Below, in pieces: positions 18,236-28,163 of a stretch of DNA of 64,000 bases. Made by a program: the position numbers and the translations under genes. The first letter of the stretch is position 1, and each line of letters starts with the position of its first letter. Below the pieces are notes generated by a model. It saw only the letters and a program-made list of their open reading frames with translations, was not told the origin of the DNA and did not search any database. Source of the stretch: Vibrio caribbeanicus ATCC BAA-2122 (GTDB lineage Bacteria; Pseudomonadota; Gammaproteobacteria; Enterobacterales; Vibrionaceae). The stretch lies in assembly GCF_000165125.1 (NCBI RefSeq), contig NZ_AEIU01000022.1:62001-126000 (forward strand), in the 5' to 3' direction.

Positions 18236-20692
18236 ATGCGTTGTCTTTTAACGGGTGTGATACTTGCCCTTTTTATTCCGAGTCTTTCCTTTGCGACAAA
18301 CTTTAATAACTATTTTATCCGTAGCGAAAATAATGTCGATTTAAGCAAATTCTCAAAGGCAAATTTTATTGAAGATGGGCAATATCAGCTTAATGTTTAT
18401 ATAAACAGTGAGTTTTTGACGACAGAAAGAATTTTATTCAACAACAATGAACCCTGTCTCTCAGAATCATTGCTCGCTAGCCTGCCATTGAGTAACAAAG
18501 GGTATGAAGTCTATAAAAAAACTGTCTCCTCAGCGACCAATACTGCATGCTATGAGATTGACCAGGTTTCATATACCAAAATCTCACCAAATCTGGGGAA
18601 AACTCGTATCGATATCGCAATACCCCAGAAATATATCGCTAAAGAGTATAAATACGGATTTGTCCCCGATCGCCTTTGGGATGATGGGATTTCAGCCTTG
18701 TATCTCGATTACGATATAAACTATTTTTCTAGTCAACAACAAGGAATCTCTGACTGGAGCAACGATCTATCAACTTACGGCACTATCGGTCTAAATAGTG
18801 GAGCATATCGCTTTCGGGCCAATTATCAGATGTCAAATAACTACTCAGGAGAACTGACATCACTCTATGGCTATACACCCCTACGAAAGATAAAGTCTAA
18901 ACTTACGTTTGGTAATACCCAATATGGCTCGGATATTTATGATTCATTTCGTATGACAGGTATCCGGTTGCAAAGTGACGATCAAATGCTGCCTTCTAAC
19001 TTGCGCGGATACTCTCCTATTGTTTCCGGTACCGTCAGTACTAATGCCGTAATTACTATACGACAACAGGGGGACATTCTCAGAGTCGTCAATGTAAACG
19101 CAGGTCCCTATTTGATTGATGATCTTTCTCAAGCTCACAAAGGAACTTTAGATGTTGAAGTAAAACAAGCGGATGGTAAAGTCCTGCACTATCAAGTCAA
19201 TGGTGCCGACGTATTATATCTAACTCGACCTCAACATTTGCGTTACAGCGTCTCTGCAGGAGTACCGAGAAGCGACACATACGACTATAAACCTGCATTT
19301 TTTTCTACTGAGGCAGCTTACGGTCTGAACAACTACCTATCCGTATTCTCAGCCACATTACTGTCTAAAAATTACCAGTCTTATACATTAGGAACAGGCG
19401 TTAATTTCAATGCGTTCGGTGCTGCCTCAGTCGATGTTACTTCAGCAAAAGCTAAATTTTCTGATCACAATACTGCCTCAGGCATGTCGTATGGGATCAC
19501 GTACAACACCACACTAACCAGTCTTGGATTAGGTTTACGGGTTGCTGGATATCGTTTTTCACAAGAGCAATACTATGAATTCGAAGAGTATTTAGGCACT
19601 TACAAAAAAATTAACTTTTCTAATCCCTATGTCCCAAATAGCAATAGAAAAGATAAAAAACACATCGCACTAACCCAGAGGTTTGGGTCAACGAGTGCTT
19701 ATATTTCTTTCACTTCAAACAAATACTGGGGAGAGCGAAGTAAGAGTTCTCGATATGATATTAACATTTCCCACCCCCTGAAAATCAATGACATAGATTT
19801 ATACCTTACAGCAAATGTCTATCGTTCGAGTGAGTCATATCTTAATCCATATTCATCAGTTGGTGATGATCAAGGATGGTCCTTAGGCGTTTCCATACCT
19901 ATCGGTACAAGTCATACGGTTTCAGTACAAACCAATTCGCGAAGCAATGATTATTCTCAAACTCTAGCTTATTCAGGGCACGATAAAGAAGAGGGTTCTA
20001 ACTATCGTATTGCGTACGATGTCTATGAAGGTGAGTCCAACGGAGTGAGTGGCAATTACAATCGAGACCTCTCAGCAGTATCAACGTCGTTTGGTGGCAG
20101 CTATAAAACCAATTCATACCGTCAGATTAACGGGAATATGTCTGGAACAGCTTTATTGTCTGAACATGGTTTGGCCTATAGCGCACTCAACACCGGGGCA
20201 TCACGTATACTCATTGACTCGGGCGTACCGGACGTCACTATCTATGGCAGTAACCACGAAAAAACCAATGTATTTGGTTTAGCTCTGGTTAACGGTGTAA
20301 CACCCTATCAGAAAAGTCACAACACTATCGACTTCAAGTCACTACCAGAAGATATTGAAGTACTTTCAAGCATACAAAGTATGGTTCTAACAGAGGGAGC
20401 CATAGGATATCAAAAAATAACAGCACGCAAAGGACAAAACTTCTTAGCACTTTTTAACAGCGAACAAAGTATTCCATTCGGCGCTATCGTCTTCGACGAA
20501 GAGCTCAAACAGGAAATAGGCATCGTAGGACAAAATTCAACCGCTTATGTGGTTGGTATAAATATCGATTCCAAAATCAGTGTTCTTTGGGAAGAAAACC
20601 ACTGCCAACTAGCCATAAATGAATCCATTTTGAATAGCGACGAAGTCGTCCGTTCAATTAACTGTATAAAAACATCGGTAATCAAAAAATGA
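18236..20692 (+). CDS. Fimbrial outer-membrane usher protein
   Basis: An 818-residue FimD/PapC-type usher with a signal peptide ending near SFATNF. An N-terminal periplasmic domain recognises chaperone-subunit complexes (about residues 21-140). A large beta-barrel with a plug follows, and then C-terminal domains with paired cysteines near the end (CQLAI and NCIKT). It secretes and assembles the pilus. The family signature YDINYFSSQQ and the length support the call. It overlaps the chaperone gene by four bases. Confidence 0.93.
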   Translation: MRCLLTGVILALFIPSLSFATNFNNYFIRSENNVDLSKFSKANFIEDGQYQLNVYINSEFLTTERILFNNNEPCLSESLLASLPLSNKGYEVYKKTVSSATNTACYEIDQVSYTKISPNLGKTRIDIAIPQKYIAKEYKYGFVPDRLWDDGISALYLDYDINYFSSQQQGISDWSNDLSTYGTIGLNSGAYRFRANYQMSNNYSGELTSLYGYTPLRKIKSKLTFGNTQYGSDIYDSFRMTGIRLQSDDQMLPSNLRGYSPIVSGTVSTNAVITIRQQGDILRVVNVNAGPYLIDDLSQAHKGTLDVEVKQADGKVLHYQVNGADVLYLTRPQHLRYSVSAGVPRSDTYDYKPAFFSTEAAYGLNNYLSVFSATLLSKNYQSYTLGTGVNFNAFGAASVDVTSAKAKFSDHNTASGMSYGITYNTTLTSLGLGLRVAGYRFSQEQYYEFEEYLGTYKKINFSNPYVPNSNRKDKKHIALTQRFGSTSAYISFTSNKYWGERSKSSRYDINISHPLKINDIDLYLTANVYRSSESYLNPYSSVGDDQGWSLGVSIPIGTSHTVSVQTNSRSNDYSQTLAYSGHDKEEGSNYRIAYDVYEGESNGVSGNYNRDLSAVSTSFGGSYKTNSYRQINGNMSGTALLSEHGLAYSALNTGASRILIDSGVPDVTIYGSNHEKTNVFGLALVNGVTPYQKSHNTIDFKSLPEDIEVLSSIQSMVLTEGAIGYQKITARKGQNFLALFNSEQSIPFGAIVFDEELKQEIGIVGQNSTAYVVGINIDSKISVLWEENHCQLAINESILNSDEVVRSINCIKTSVIKK

Positions 20693-21441
20693 AAAATGTT
20701 ACTTTTGCAATGTTATGTTGCTTGTTGACTACTACGCCTGCAATCGCTGCACTAGCTCTAGATCGAACCCGGGTGGTCTATGAGGGGGATTCTGCCATCG
20801 AGACCATCAAAATTCGAAACTCGTCCGATAGTCCATTTCTCGCACAGTCTTGGTTAACAGACATCAATGGCAAGGAGCTCCAAGATAAGTTTGTCGTCGT
20901 ACCTCCTGTGTTAAGAATAGAGAGTAAAGATTATGCGATACTGCGTATTAGATCCTTACCAACCTCCTCACTTTTACCTCAAGATAGGGAGAGCGCGTTT
21001 TTCTTACACGTAAGAGAAGTTCCACCATCAACGGAAAACAAAGGGGACGAAGCAAAACCCCAGACCACAACTGGCTCGATTCAGATTGCTGTTGAATCGG
21101 TGATCAAATTTTTCTACCGTCCAGATAGCCTAAACCATATCAACAGAATTGATAAAGCAATAGCGAGCTCGACGAGAATTCAAACCTTGGCTAAAGACAA
21201 AATAATTTTAGAAAATGGGTCTCCTTTTTACGTGACATACTCTGATTTAACTCAGGGTAAGAAAATGGAAACTTCAGGTTTTAAGCCAATAATGCTGCCA
21301 CCATTTAGTAGCAAAACCTTAGCCATAAAGAAAAGTGAGCGATATCACTTAAGTCATATCAACGACTATGGAGCAACCGTAACTAATACTTTTTACTGCC
21401 GCTCAACCGGTATTTGCGTTGCACAGGTAAAGAAAGATTAA
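20689..21441 (+). CDS. Periplasmic pilus-assembly chaperone (PapD family)
   Basis: A 250-residue protein with a signal peptide ending IAALALD and the chaperone opening LDRTRVVYEGD. Two immunoglobulin-like domains can be followed: the first carries NSSDSPFLAQSWL and FVVVPPVLRI, where the conserved PP and the subunit-binding strand lie; the second carries ILENGSPFYVTYSDL. It folds pilin subunits and hands them to the usher. It overlaps the usher gene by four bases and precedes the tip-like subunit by four bases. Confidence 0.95.
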   Translation: MKNVTFAMLCCLLTTTPAIAALALDRTRVVYEGDSAIETIKIRNSSDSPFLAQSWLTDINGKELQDKFVVVPPVLRIESKDYAILRIRSLPTSSLLPQDRESAFFLHVREVPPSTENKGDEAKPQTTTGSIQIAVESVIKFFYRPDSLNHINRIDKAIASSTRIQTLAKDKIILENGSPFYVTYSDLTQGKKMETSGFKPIMLPPFSSKTLAIKKSERYHLSHINDYGATVTNTFYCRSTGICVAQVKKD

Positions 21442-21445
21442 ACCA

Positions 21446-22462
21446 ATGATAAAGTACTTTTTTACTGCACTTATATTATTTATAGCAAGTGCTTGTATGA
21501 CCCCTAGGGTAATGGCTCTTGCGTGTTACAGCGCGACTGAGGCGGGTAATATGACCAACTTTTATATTGACCCCTCTGCATCAGTACCAATGGATGCACC
21601 GAATGGGCAAATAGTATGGCGAGGACCTTCACAAAAGGTAACCATTACCTGCTATAAAGATGTGAGAAATTACCCTAGCTATAGATACTTAAGAGAACAT
21701 GTTTACTTTTGGCCTGGTAAAACTGGTAATACTGTAGTTCCTCATATACCTGGTATCAAAGTTGGATTCCGCTATCAAGGCACGGATATTTATGGTGAAA
21801 AAGTTGCTATAAATAATTTTATTGTTTCTGAATGCTACTCATACGAGAGTGATCAATCCTGTGAGAAAAGAACAAGAACCACGCGTACAATTACTTATCA
21901 ACCGATTATTGTTACTGATTCAGGTGAGTTCAGGGGTTATAGCTCACCAGTAAACATCTTTCAGGTAGATGGCGAGATCGGCTACAACGGTAAATTTGCA
22001 AACTATCGTAGCGTCATCGCCAATATGGACATATTAAAGCCTTCTAAGTGCCTAGTCGAACTCGAAATTAAAAATAACAATGTTGACTATGGCCGTATTG
22101 GTGTAAACGACATCGCTCAGATGGAACCGAGCCCCCTCACCATTATTGTCAGAAACGTAAAGTACGGACCTGATTGCCCCTCGGTTAAATTACGGGGCTA
22201 TTTTGATAATGTTCGCGACTTAACCAACAAATCCTATATTCCCGTATTTGACCAAAATAACCAAGAAATTCAATCCTTTGGTATTAAGCTCTACACACCA
22301 GATGGTAGAGAGGTGACATTAAACGAACCTGTTGGAAATGGTTACGAGATAACTCAGATCGGATATGACCGCTATCTTGCTAAATTAGTTCCTTTAGGTG
22401 TTTCCAATATAAATAAAGGCAAGTTTCAGGGAATGGTGGTTTACACCGTTTCTTATTTGTAG
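21446..22462 (+). CDS. Large fimbrial subunit, probable two-domain tip adhesin
   Basis: A 338-residue exported protein (signal peptide ends near VMALACYS). The N-terminal part (about residues 25-190) has several cysteines and aromatic residues and no pilin pattern. The C-terminal part has the pilin-like layout, with Cys near residue 198, then VDYGRIGVND and a second Cys in YGPDCPS, ending in VVYTVSYL. That two-domain form is usual for chaperone-usher tip adhesins, with a receptor-binding domain joined to a pilin domain. The ligand is unknown. Confidence 0.78.
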   Translation: MIKYFFTALILFIASACMTPRVMALACYSATEAGNMTNFYIDPSASVPMDAPNGQIVWRGPSQKVTITCYKDVRNYPSYRYLREHVYFWPGKTGNTVVPHIPGIKVGFRYQGTDIYGEKVAINNFIVSECYSYESDQSCEKRTRTTRTITYQPIIVTDSGEFRGYSSPVNIFQVDGEIGYNGKFANYRSVIANMDILKPSKCLVELEIKNNNVDYGRIGVNDIAQMEPSPLTIIVRNVKYGPDCPSVKLRGYFDNVRDLTNKSYIPVFDQNNQEIQSFGIKLYTPDGREVTLNEPVGNGYEITQIGYDRYLAKLVPLGVSNINKGKFQGMVVYTVSYL

Positions 22463-22470
22463 GAAATATA

Positions 22471-23466
22471 ATGAAATTTATAAAAATAATACTATTCGCT
22501 CTAAGTACTCTGGTCGTTGATTTAGCGCTGGCCGAAGAGGCGGCTCCACCGAATGATCACGAGATAAGTTTCGTTGATACTCTTATTGATAACGAACTCT
22601 ACTTTAAAGTTGGAGGAGGTCTTGCGAAGTTTAATGGTCATCAAGGCCCAAAAATGAATGATATTACCAGCTTAAAATACAGTATCGGTATTGCAACTCA
22701 ACCATTGAATTTTGAATTAGGGTACCGAAACCTATCGGATGGTAATAGCTATAATATGCATGGAATTGATATATATACAAAACATAACTGGTCATTATCT
22801 CGTGATGTTGGCGTTTTTTTAGGTGCAGGTGGCTACTTTTATCAATCAGAGATGAATAATCCAAGCAAAAAGTCTTCGTTTACGACCAGTGGCATTGCAC
22901 CCTATCTATCTATTGGCAGTCGTTACGCATTAAGTGAATTTATTGACGTCTCAATACAATTTGATCAGATGTTTAATGTCGATGTTGTTGACCCGTACAT
23001 AAATAAGACAGAAACGAAACAAATGCGTCAAATAAGCTTATCGTTCGTGCTTCACCCTTGGTCTGGAAATAAATATGAAGCAAAGCCTATCCAGCATATT
23101 CAGGAAGTTTCTTTCGAGCAGCAGGTAGATCTAGCTGAAAATAGCGGTATTTATCGCTATGATGTTGCAGAGCTCGAACCAACGATGAAGTCTCAGCTAC
23201 TACAGTTAGTCAACAGGATCGAGAGGCTAGAAACCTATGATATCCGAGTAACAGGTGGCGCAGACAGTAAACCTATGTATTTAAGTCACAACACTGATCT
23301 TGCTCAAAGAAGGGCTATCGCCGTTGCAGACTTTTTGATTCAACATGGCATACAGAAAGACTATATTCAAATTGAAGTCATGGTCACCGAGAACGAGGAA
23401 GATGACCCAAGCGCTCGCAAAGTAGAAATTACTGTCCACGGCACTGAGATAATGCCAAGCCTCTGA
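22471..23466 (+). CDS. OmpA-family protein encoded at the end of the fimbrial operon
   Basis: A 331-residue exported protein with a signal peptide ending LALAEEA. Residues about 40-190 show alternating beta-barrel segments like the OmpA transmembrane domain. The C-terminal part (about 225-331) has the peptidoglycan-binding OmpA pattern, including the segment NTDLAQRRAIAVADFL. AGGA precedes the ATG and the gap to the tip gene is eight bases, so it belongs to the operon. It may anchor or gate the pilus base; that is inference. Confidence 0.82.
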   Translation: MKFIKIILFALSTLVVDLALAEEAAPPNDHEISFVDTLIDNELYFKVGGGLAKFNGHQGPKMNDITSLKYSIGIATQPLNFELGYRNLSDGNSYNMHGIDIYTKHNWSLSRDVGVFLGAGGYFYQSEMNNPSKKSSFTTSGIAPYLSIGSRYALSEFIDVSIQFDQMFNVDVVDPYINKTETKQMRQISLSFVLHPWSGNKYEAKPIQHIQEVSFEQQVDLAENSGIYRYDVAELEPTMKSQLLQLVNRIERLETYDIRVTGGADSKPMYLSHNTDLAQRRAIAVADFLIQHGIQKDYIQIEVMVTENEEDDPSARKVEITVHGTEIMPSL

Positions 23467-23488
23467 TAGGCTAGTAGTAACCACCTAA

Positions 23489-23516
23489 CCGCTCTTCAGA
23501 AAATTAAGAAGAGCGG
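23489..23516 (+). other. Hairpin after the fimbrial operon
   Basis: A nine-pair perfect stem (CCGCTCTTC with GAAGAGCGG) lies between the convergent OmpA-family and cobB genes. No T run follows on either strand, so termination would need help; it may mark the transcript ends. Confidence 0.45.
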
Positions 23517-23535
23517 CACGAATGCTCTATTCACT

Positions 23536-24246
23536 TCAGTCAAGAAGTAATTTCACCAACTCTGGAACTTTCTCACTTGCTTTCCCATAATGCTTTTCAT
23601 CAAATTCACTTTCGACGGCACTTGGTGCTAAATTAATTTCAATGGTATGTGCCCCAAACATTTTTGCATCATGGACAAAGCCTGCAGCAGGATAAACAAC
23701 ACCAGAGGTGCCAATAGAAACGAAGAGGTCTGATTGTTCAATGCGCTGGTAAATTTCATCCATCTTGAGAGGCATTTCTCCAAACCAAACAACATGAGGC
23801 CTCAACTGCGTCGGAATTTGACAGCAATGGCAAAGATCACCCGTCTTTAACTCGCCTGTATGGCTTATTGTCTGACCAGACTCACAACATCTCACTTTCA
23901 GCAATTCACCGTGCATATGAATCACATTTTGACTCCCTGCTCTTTCATGCAGATCATCAATATTTTGCGTTATAATTGTTACATTCCCATCCAGCTGTTT
24001 TTCTAACTCAGCCAAAGCATAGTGAGCAGAGTTGGGTTGTATAGTTGGTAATTGGAGATTTAAGCGTCTTTGGTTATAAAAACTTTGCACAAGCTCAGGA
24101 TCTCTTTCAAAGCCCTCAGGAGTTGCAACATCCTCAATCCGATGGTTCTCCCATAACCCATCTTCAGCACGAAATGTTTGGATACCTGATTCAGCCGAGA
24201 TCCCCGCTCCGGTCAACACGACGATATTTCGATAAGGAAAATTCAT
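23536..24246 (-). CDS. cobB: CobB, NAD-dependent protein deacylase (sirtuin)
   Basis: A 236-residue sirtuin. It has the NAD-binding [14 protein letters not shown], the catalytic His in HMHGELL, and four zinc-type cysteines (CC ... CHCC). YNQRR carries the Tyr and Arg that mark class III desuccinylase activity in CobB. It removes acetyl and succinyl groups from lysines in the cytoplasm. The gene stands alone, convergent to the fimbrial operon. Confidence 0.96.
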   Translation of the reverse strand: MNFPYRNIVVLTGAGISAESGIQTFRAEDGLWENHRIEDVATPEGFERDPELVQSFYNQRRLNLQLPTIQPNSAHYALAELEKQLDGNVTIITQNIDDLHERAGSQNVIHMHGELLKVRCCESGQTISHTGELKTGDLCHCCQIPTQLRPHVVWFGEMPLKMDEIYQRIEQSDLFVSIGTSGVVYPAAGFVHDAKMFGAHTIEINLAPSAVESEFDEKHYGKASEKVPELVKLLLD

Positions 24247-24381
24247 TCTGTCTATATTTCTTAGGTATGATGGAGGATCATAACATTCTATCTGAGCTCT
24301 CCCTAGTCTTTGCCTATTAGACTATGGTCGAAATCAAATTAATCACGATACATGCCAAGCAGTAACGTTTCTTACAGAAAT

Positions 24382-24411
24382 AAAAAAAGAGCCAATCTTG
24401 GCTCTTTTTTA
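24382..24411 (-). terminator. Intrinsic terminator after ybiT
   Basis: A stem of about 13 pairs centred on GAGCCAA/TTGGCTC is flanked by A7 and T6. Read on the minus strand it follows the ybiT stop by 18 bases and ends in a T run. The symmetric ends make it usable in both directions. Confidence 0.9.
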
Positions 24412-24428
24412 CTGCATAGAGGTAAAAA

Positions 24429-26021
24429 CTAGTCATTAATCCCACGGCTTTTTAAGTACTCTTCATATGAGCCTTTAAAGTCAATAATCTTATGATCTTT
24501 AATTTCGATAATTCGAGTCGCTAGGGAGTCAACAAAAACACGGTCATGCGAAACAAAAAATAAGGTGCCCTTGTAATGTTCAAGAGCGGTGTTTAATGAC
24601 TCTATTGATTCCATGTCCATATGGTTGGTTGGTTCGTCCATCAGTAACATATTCGGTTTGTGCATCATAAGCTTACCTAGAAGCATTCGACCTTGCTCCC
24701 CGCCGGATAGTACTTGAACAGACTTTTTGATGTCATCTTGGGAGAACAGCATACGCCCTAAAAAACTACGAATGACTTGCTCATCATCGCCTTCTTGGCG
24801 CCATTGCCCCATCCAATCCATAAGATTGATATCTTCTGCAAAATCCGCAGCATGATCTTGCGCGTAATAACCGATGTTGGCGTTTTCTGACCACTTGAAA
24901 TTACCAGTGCGTGGTTGCAACACGCCCGCTAATGTATTCAGCAGAGTAGTCTTACCGACGCCATTTTCACCTATGATTGCTACTCGCTCCCCAACTTCGA
25001 AGATCGCATCAAAATTAGCAAATAAATCTTCCTCAAAACCTTGAGACAGGTTCTCCACAATCAAAGCGTTTCTGAATAACTCTTTAGATTGTTCAAAGCG
25101 AATAAAGGGATTTTGGCGGCTCGAGGCTTTGACTTCCTCCAGTTGAATCTTGTCAATCTGCTTCGCTCTCGATGTTGCTTGTTTAGCCTTAGACGCATTC
25201 GCAGAGAATCGTGCCACAAACGTCTGCAACTCGGCGATCTGTGCCTTTTTCTTAGCATTATCGGACAAGAGGCGGTCTCGAGCTTGGCTTGCTGCCGTCA
25301 TGTATTCATCGTAATTACCCGGATAGACCCTCAACTCACCATAATCAAGATCAGCCATATGAGTACAAACTGAGTTCAAAAAGTGACGGTCGTGAGAAAT
25401 GATAATCATGGTGCAGTTACGCTGATTCAAAGTATCTTCAAGCCAGCGGATTGTGTCCATATCCAAGTTGTTGGTTGGCTCATCGAGCAACATGATATGA
25501 GGGTCTGCGAAAAGAACCTGTGCAAGTAGCACACGTAATTTCCAACCAGGAGCCACCTCGCTCATTAATCCATAGTGTTGCTCTTCCGGAATACCGACTG
25601 CTAACAGAAGCTCACCCGCTTTTGCATCTGCCATGTATCCATCCATTTCCGCAAACTGCACTTCAAGATCGGCAACTAGCATACCTTCTTCTTCGGTCAT
25701 CTCCGCTAGTGAATAGATACGATCTCGCTCTTTCTTCACTTCCCAAAGCTCTTTATATCCCATGATAACAGTATCGATAACTGTAAATTCTTCATAGGCA
25801 AATTGGTCCTGGTTCAGTTTTGCGACTCGTTCATTAGGATCATAAGCAACATTTCCTGCAGTTGGATCGAGCTCACCGCTTAGAATTTTCATAAATGTCG
25901 ACTTACCACAACCATTCGCCCCAATTAGGCCATAGCGGTTGCCTTCACCAAACTTTACCGAAATGTTCTCAAACAATGGTTTGGCGCCAAATTGTTGCGT
26001 GATGTTATTTGTCGAAATCAA
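24429..26021 (-). CDS. ybiT: YbiT-type ABC-F family ATPase
   Basis: A 530-residue soluble protein with two ATP-binding domains and no membrane segment. The Walker A motifs are GANGCGKST and GENGVGKTT. The first signature is the degenerate APGWKLR typical of YbiT, the second is LSGGEQGR. A charged linker (about residues 240-320) is the ABC-F tRNA-interaction motif. ABC-F proteins bind the ribosome E site and relieve stalled states. It is transcribed alone and divergently from mobA. Confidence 0.95.
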   Translation of the reverse strand: MISTNNITQQFGAKPLFENISVKFGEGNRYGLIGANGCGKSTFMKILSGELDPTAGNVAYDPNERVAKLNQDQFAYEEFTVIDTVIMGYKELWEVKKERDRIYSLAEMTEEEGMLVADLEVQFAEMDGYMADAKAGELLLAVGIPEEQHYGLMSEVAPGWKLRVLLAQVLFADPHIMLLDEPTNNLDMDTIRWLEDTLNQRNCTMIIISHDRHFLNSVCTHMADLDYGELRVYPGNYDEYMTAASQARDRLLSDNAKKKAQIAELQTFVARFSANASKAKQATSRAKQIDKIQLEEVKASSRQNPFIRFEQSKELFRNALIVENLSQGFEEDLFANFDAIFEVGERVAIIGENGVGKTTLLNTLAGVLQPRTGNFKWSENANIGYYAQDHAADFAEDINLMDWMGQWRQEGDDEQVIRSFLGRMLFSQDDIKKSVQVLSGGEQGRMLLGKLMMHKPNMLLMDEPTNHMDMESIESLNTALEHYKGTLFFVSHDRVFVDSLATRIIEIKDHKIIDFKGSYEEYLKSRGIND

Positions 26022-26202
26022 TGTCTTTGTACCTAAAAAATGTCAAAATCTGCGTCACATTAATGATTCAAGCCTACAACTTCAAGTATTGTTTATAATA
26101 AAGGCCAAATTAGTTAATATTTGAGCACCGAACCCTATCACTAAACAGTTTTGCAATGTTTTTAAGCATGCTAAAAAAGCGGATAAGAGGCTATTAACTA
26201 CC

Positions 26203-26784
26203 ATGATAACAGATTGTGCTTGGGTCATATTGGCTGGTGGTCAAGCGTCCAGAATGGAGGGAGTAGATAAAGGGTTTTCCGTGTTATCCCAAAAACCTTT
26301 CATTGAACACGTCTTTGAACGCTTAAAACCGCAAACTGATGATATTTATATAAGCGCCAATCGAAACATACAGCAATACCAACGTTATGCTCCGGTTATT
26401 GTAGATACCATTAAAGGCTATCAAGGGCCTATTGCAGCTTTCTACTCAGCATTTCAACACATTGACAAAGAATGGATTGGATTTATTCCTTGTGATTGTC
26501 CATTTATAAGTAATGACTTGGTGGAGCGTTTGACCTACGCCATCAATGATACAGTAGATATCGTCGTTGCCCACGATGGTGACTACTGTCAACCGGTGTT
26601 TACAGCAATGAATCGGCGTATTGTTCCACAAATAAAATCCTGCTTAGACCAACAGCAGAGAAAGCTCGCTTTGCTGCATCAGAGAGTGCGCTGCTGCTAT
26701 GTCGATTTTAGTGACTGCAAAACAATGTTTATCAACTTAAATACCCCTGAAGACATAGTCAATGTGACAAGAGACTCTCTTTAA
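26203..26784 (+). CDS. mobA: MobA, molybdenum cofactor guanylyltransferase
   Basis: A 193-residue nucleotidyltransferase that joins GMP to molybdopterin for enzymes such as nitrate and DMSO reductases. The start of the fold, WVILAGGQASRMEGVDKG, holds the GTP-binding loop. FIPCDCPFISNDLV holds the metal-binding Asp. It lies divergent from ybiT; moa genes are not in the window. Confidence 0.95.
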   Translation: MITDCAWVILAGGQASRMEGVDKGFSVLSQKPFIEHVFERLKPQTDDIYISANRNIQQYQRYAPVIVDTIKGYQGPIAAFYSAFQHIDKEWIGFIPCDCPFISNDLVERLTYAINDTVDIVVAHDGDYCQPVFTAMNRRIVPQIKSCLDQQQRKLALLHQRVRCCYVDFSDCKTMFINLNTPEDIVNVTRDSL

Positions 26785-26879
26785 CGGTGACAATTGCGTT
26801 GAATACAGGCAAAATCAGCCGCAAATAAAAGACACTAGTGATCAAAGTACCGATCACCTATCTAAATCTAGGTATCATT

Positions 26880-27146
26880 ATGGTAAGAACGATTCTTTAC
26901 ACGTTTAAAGACGAAGAAAAAACCCTCTCATTTTCCTACGAAAAACACCGAAATATTCATGAAGCCGTAGCTGAAGCTGAAGGTATTGATATTTCAGAAT
27001 ACCTAAAAATGGAACAACAAATAGAAGCAATTTCAGACACCAAAACAGTACGTAACTACCGTGATAATCACTTTAAAAAATTAGGTTTTGGTAGAATCAC
27101 GCTACAGCAAAAAGAAAACCTCGGTGTTGGAAAGAGAAAGTCCTAG
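26880..27146 (+). CDS. DUF2960 domain-containing protein
   Basis: An 88-residue cytoplasmic protein. The ATG at 26880 is chosen because MVRTILYTFKDEEKTLSFSY is the usual DUF2960 opening; the longer frame from 26838 has no ribosome site. The rest (about residues 20-88) is charged and helical with a conserved RDNHFKKLGFGRITL tail. This small family is widespread in vibrios and has no known function. Confidence 0.85.
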   Translation: MVRTILYTFKDEEKTLSFSYEKHRNIHEAVAEAEGIDISEYLKMEQQIEAISDTKTVRNYRDNHFKKLGFGRITLQQKENLGVGKRKS

Positions 27147-27157
27147 CATCATAAAAG

Positions 27158-27185
27158 CCAGCCATTATGGGTTTATAATGGCTGG
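27158..27185. other. Hairpin between convergent DUF2960 and nagK genes
   Basis: Eleven perfect pairs (CCAGCCATTAT with ATAATGGCTGG) around GGGTTT. The 3' arm covers the last codons of nagK. No strong T run follows, so it is a transcript-end structure rather than a textbook terminator. Confidence 0.5.
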
Positions 27186-28102
27186 GCAGTGCCCTCTTGA
27201 ATATTTAAAAAAGCCGCGCCGCGAACACCACCGGAGTCACCATATTTTGCTTTCACAATTTTTGGGCAGTGAGCAACATCTATAAGGTAACTTTCGATTC
27301 GTTGGGGTAATTCTTGGTAGAGATAATCAAAATTTGAAAGCCCACCCCCGAGCACCACAAGGTGAGGATCATTGGCCGTAAATATATTGGCAAAGCTGAT
27401 CGCCATAACTTCGATAAATCGCTCAACATGCTCGATTGCATGCTCTTCACCTGCGTCAAAGTCTGCAATAATTTCTTGGGCCGTTTTTTTTCGTTTAAAA
27501 TAGTGTGCATATAATGCTTCAAAGCCTCGTCCAGACAAGTAGTTGTCTAAACAACCAGACTTTCCACAACCACAATCAAAAAGTGGCGGATTTTCTCCGA
27601 GTGTAAACCATGCATCGATAGAGAGTCTCAGATGACCAAACTCACCAGCTAGATGATTTGCCCCTCTAAATATACTGCCGTTATAAACGAGCCCACCACC
27701 AAAACCGGTACCGAGAATCAGCCCAAGCACAGATGGTAACTCTCTGAATTCCTCATCCCAAGCTTCAGATATTGCGAAACAATTCGCATCGTTTTCAATC
27801 TGAACTCTTCTTTGTAATCTCTCTTCTAAGTCTTTACGTAGAGTTCGATTGCTTGCAGCTGGAATATTGACAGTTAAAACTCTGCCATCAATGGGATTCT
27901 CCATCCCAGGAATACCAAGGCCCACAAAACCTTTTACTCCAAATTTGGTATCGTGTTCTACAACTATCGAGCTTATTGTATCCAATAGCACTAAATAATC
28001 TTGTGTAGGAGTTGGCACACGCTTTTTAGCGCAACACTTTAACTGATGATCAAAAGCAGCAAATTCGATCTTAGTACCACCAATATCAAAGCCATAGTAC
28101 AT
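27173..28102 (-). CDS. nagK: NagK-type N-acetylglucosamine kinase (ROK family)
   Basis: A 309-residue ROK kinase beginning [18 protein letters not shown], with the sugar-binding GEFGHLRL, the zinc motif [15 protein letters not shown] and LGTGFGGG. It matches E. coli NagK throughout and phosphorylates GlcNAc recovered from cell wall or chitin turnover. It is eight codons longer at the C-terminus than E. coli NagK. It lies 61 bases downstream of tapT on the same strand and may share its transcript. Confidence 0.92.
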   Translation of the reverse strand: MYYGFDIGGTKIEFAAFDHQLKCCAKKRVPTPTQDYLVLLDTISSIVVEHDTKFGVKGFVGLGIPGMENPIDGRVLTVNIPAASNRTLRKDLEERLQRRVQIENDANCFAISEAWDEEFRELPSVLGLILGTGFGGGLVYNGSIFRGANHLAGEFGHLRLSIDAWFTLGENPPLFDCGCGKSGCLDNYLSGRGFEALYAHYFKRKKTAQEIIADFDAGEEHAIEHVERFIEVMAISFANIFTANDPHLVVLGGGLSNFDYLYQELPQRIESYLIDVAHCPKIVKAKYGDSGGVRGAAFLNIQEGTAQPL

Positions 28103-28163
28103 AGTATCCCTCTCTTAGCTCGTGTCTTAATTTCCCATACTAACGTTACTTTTTACAACTCGT

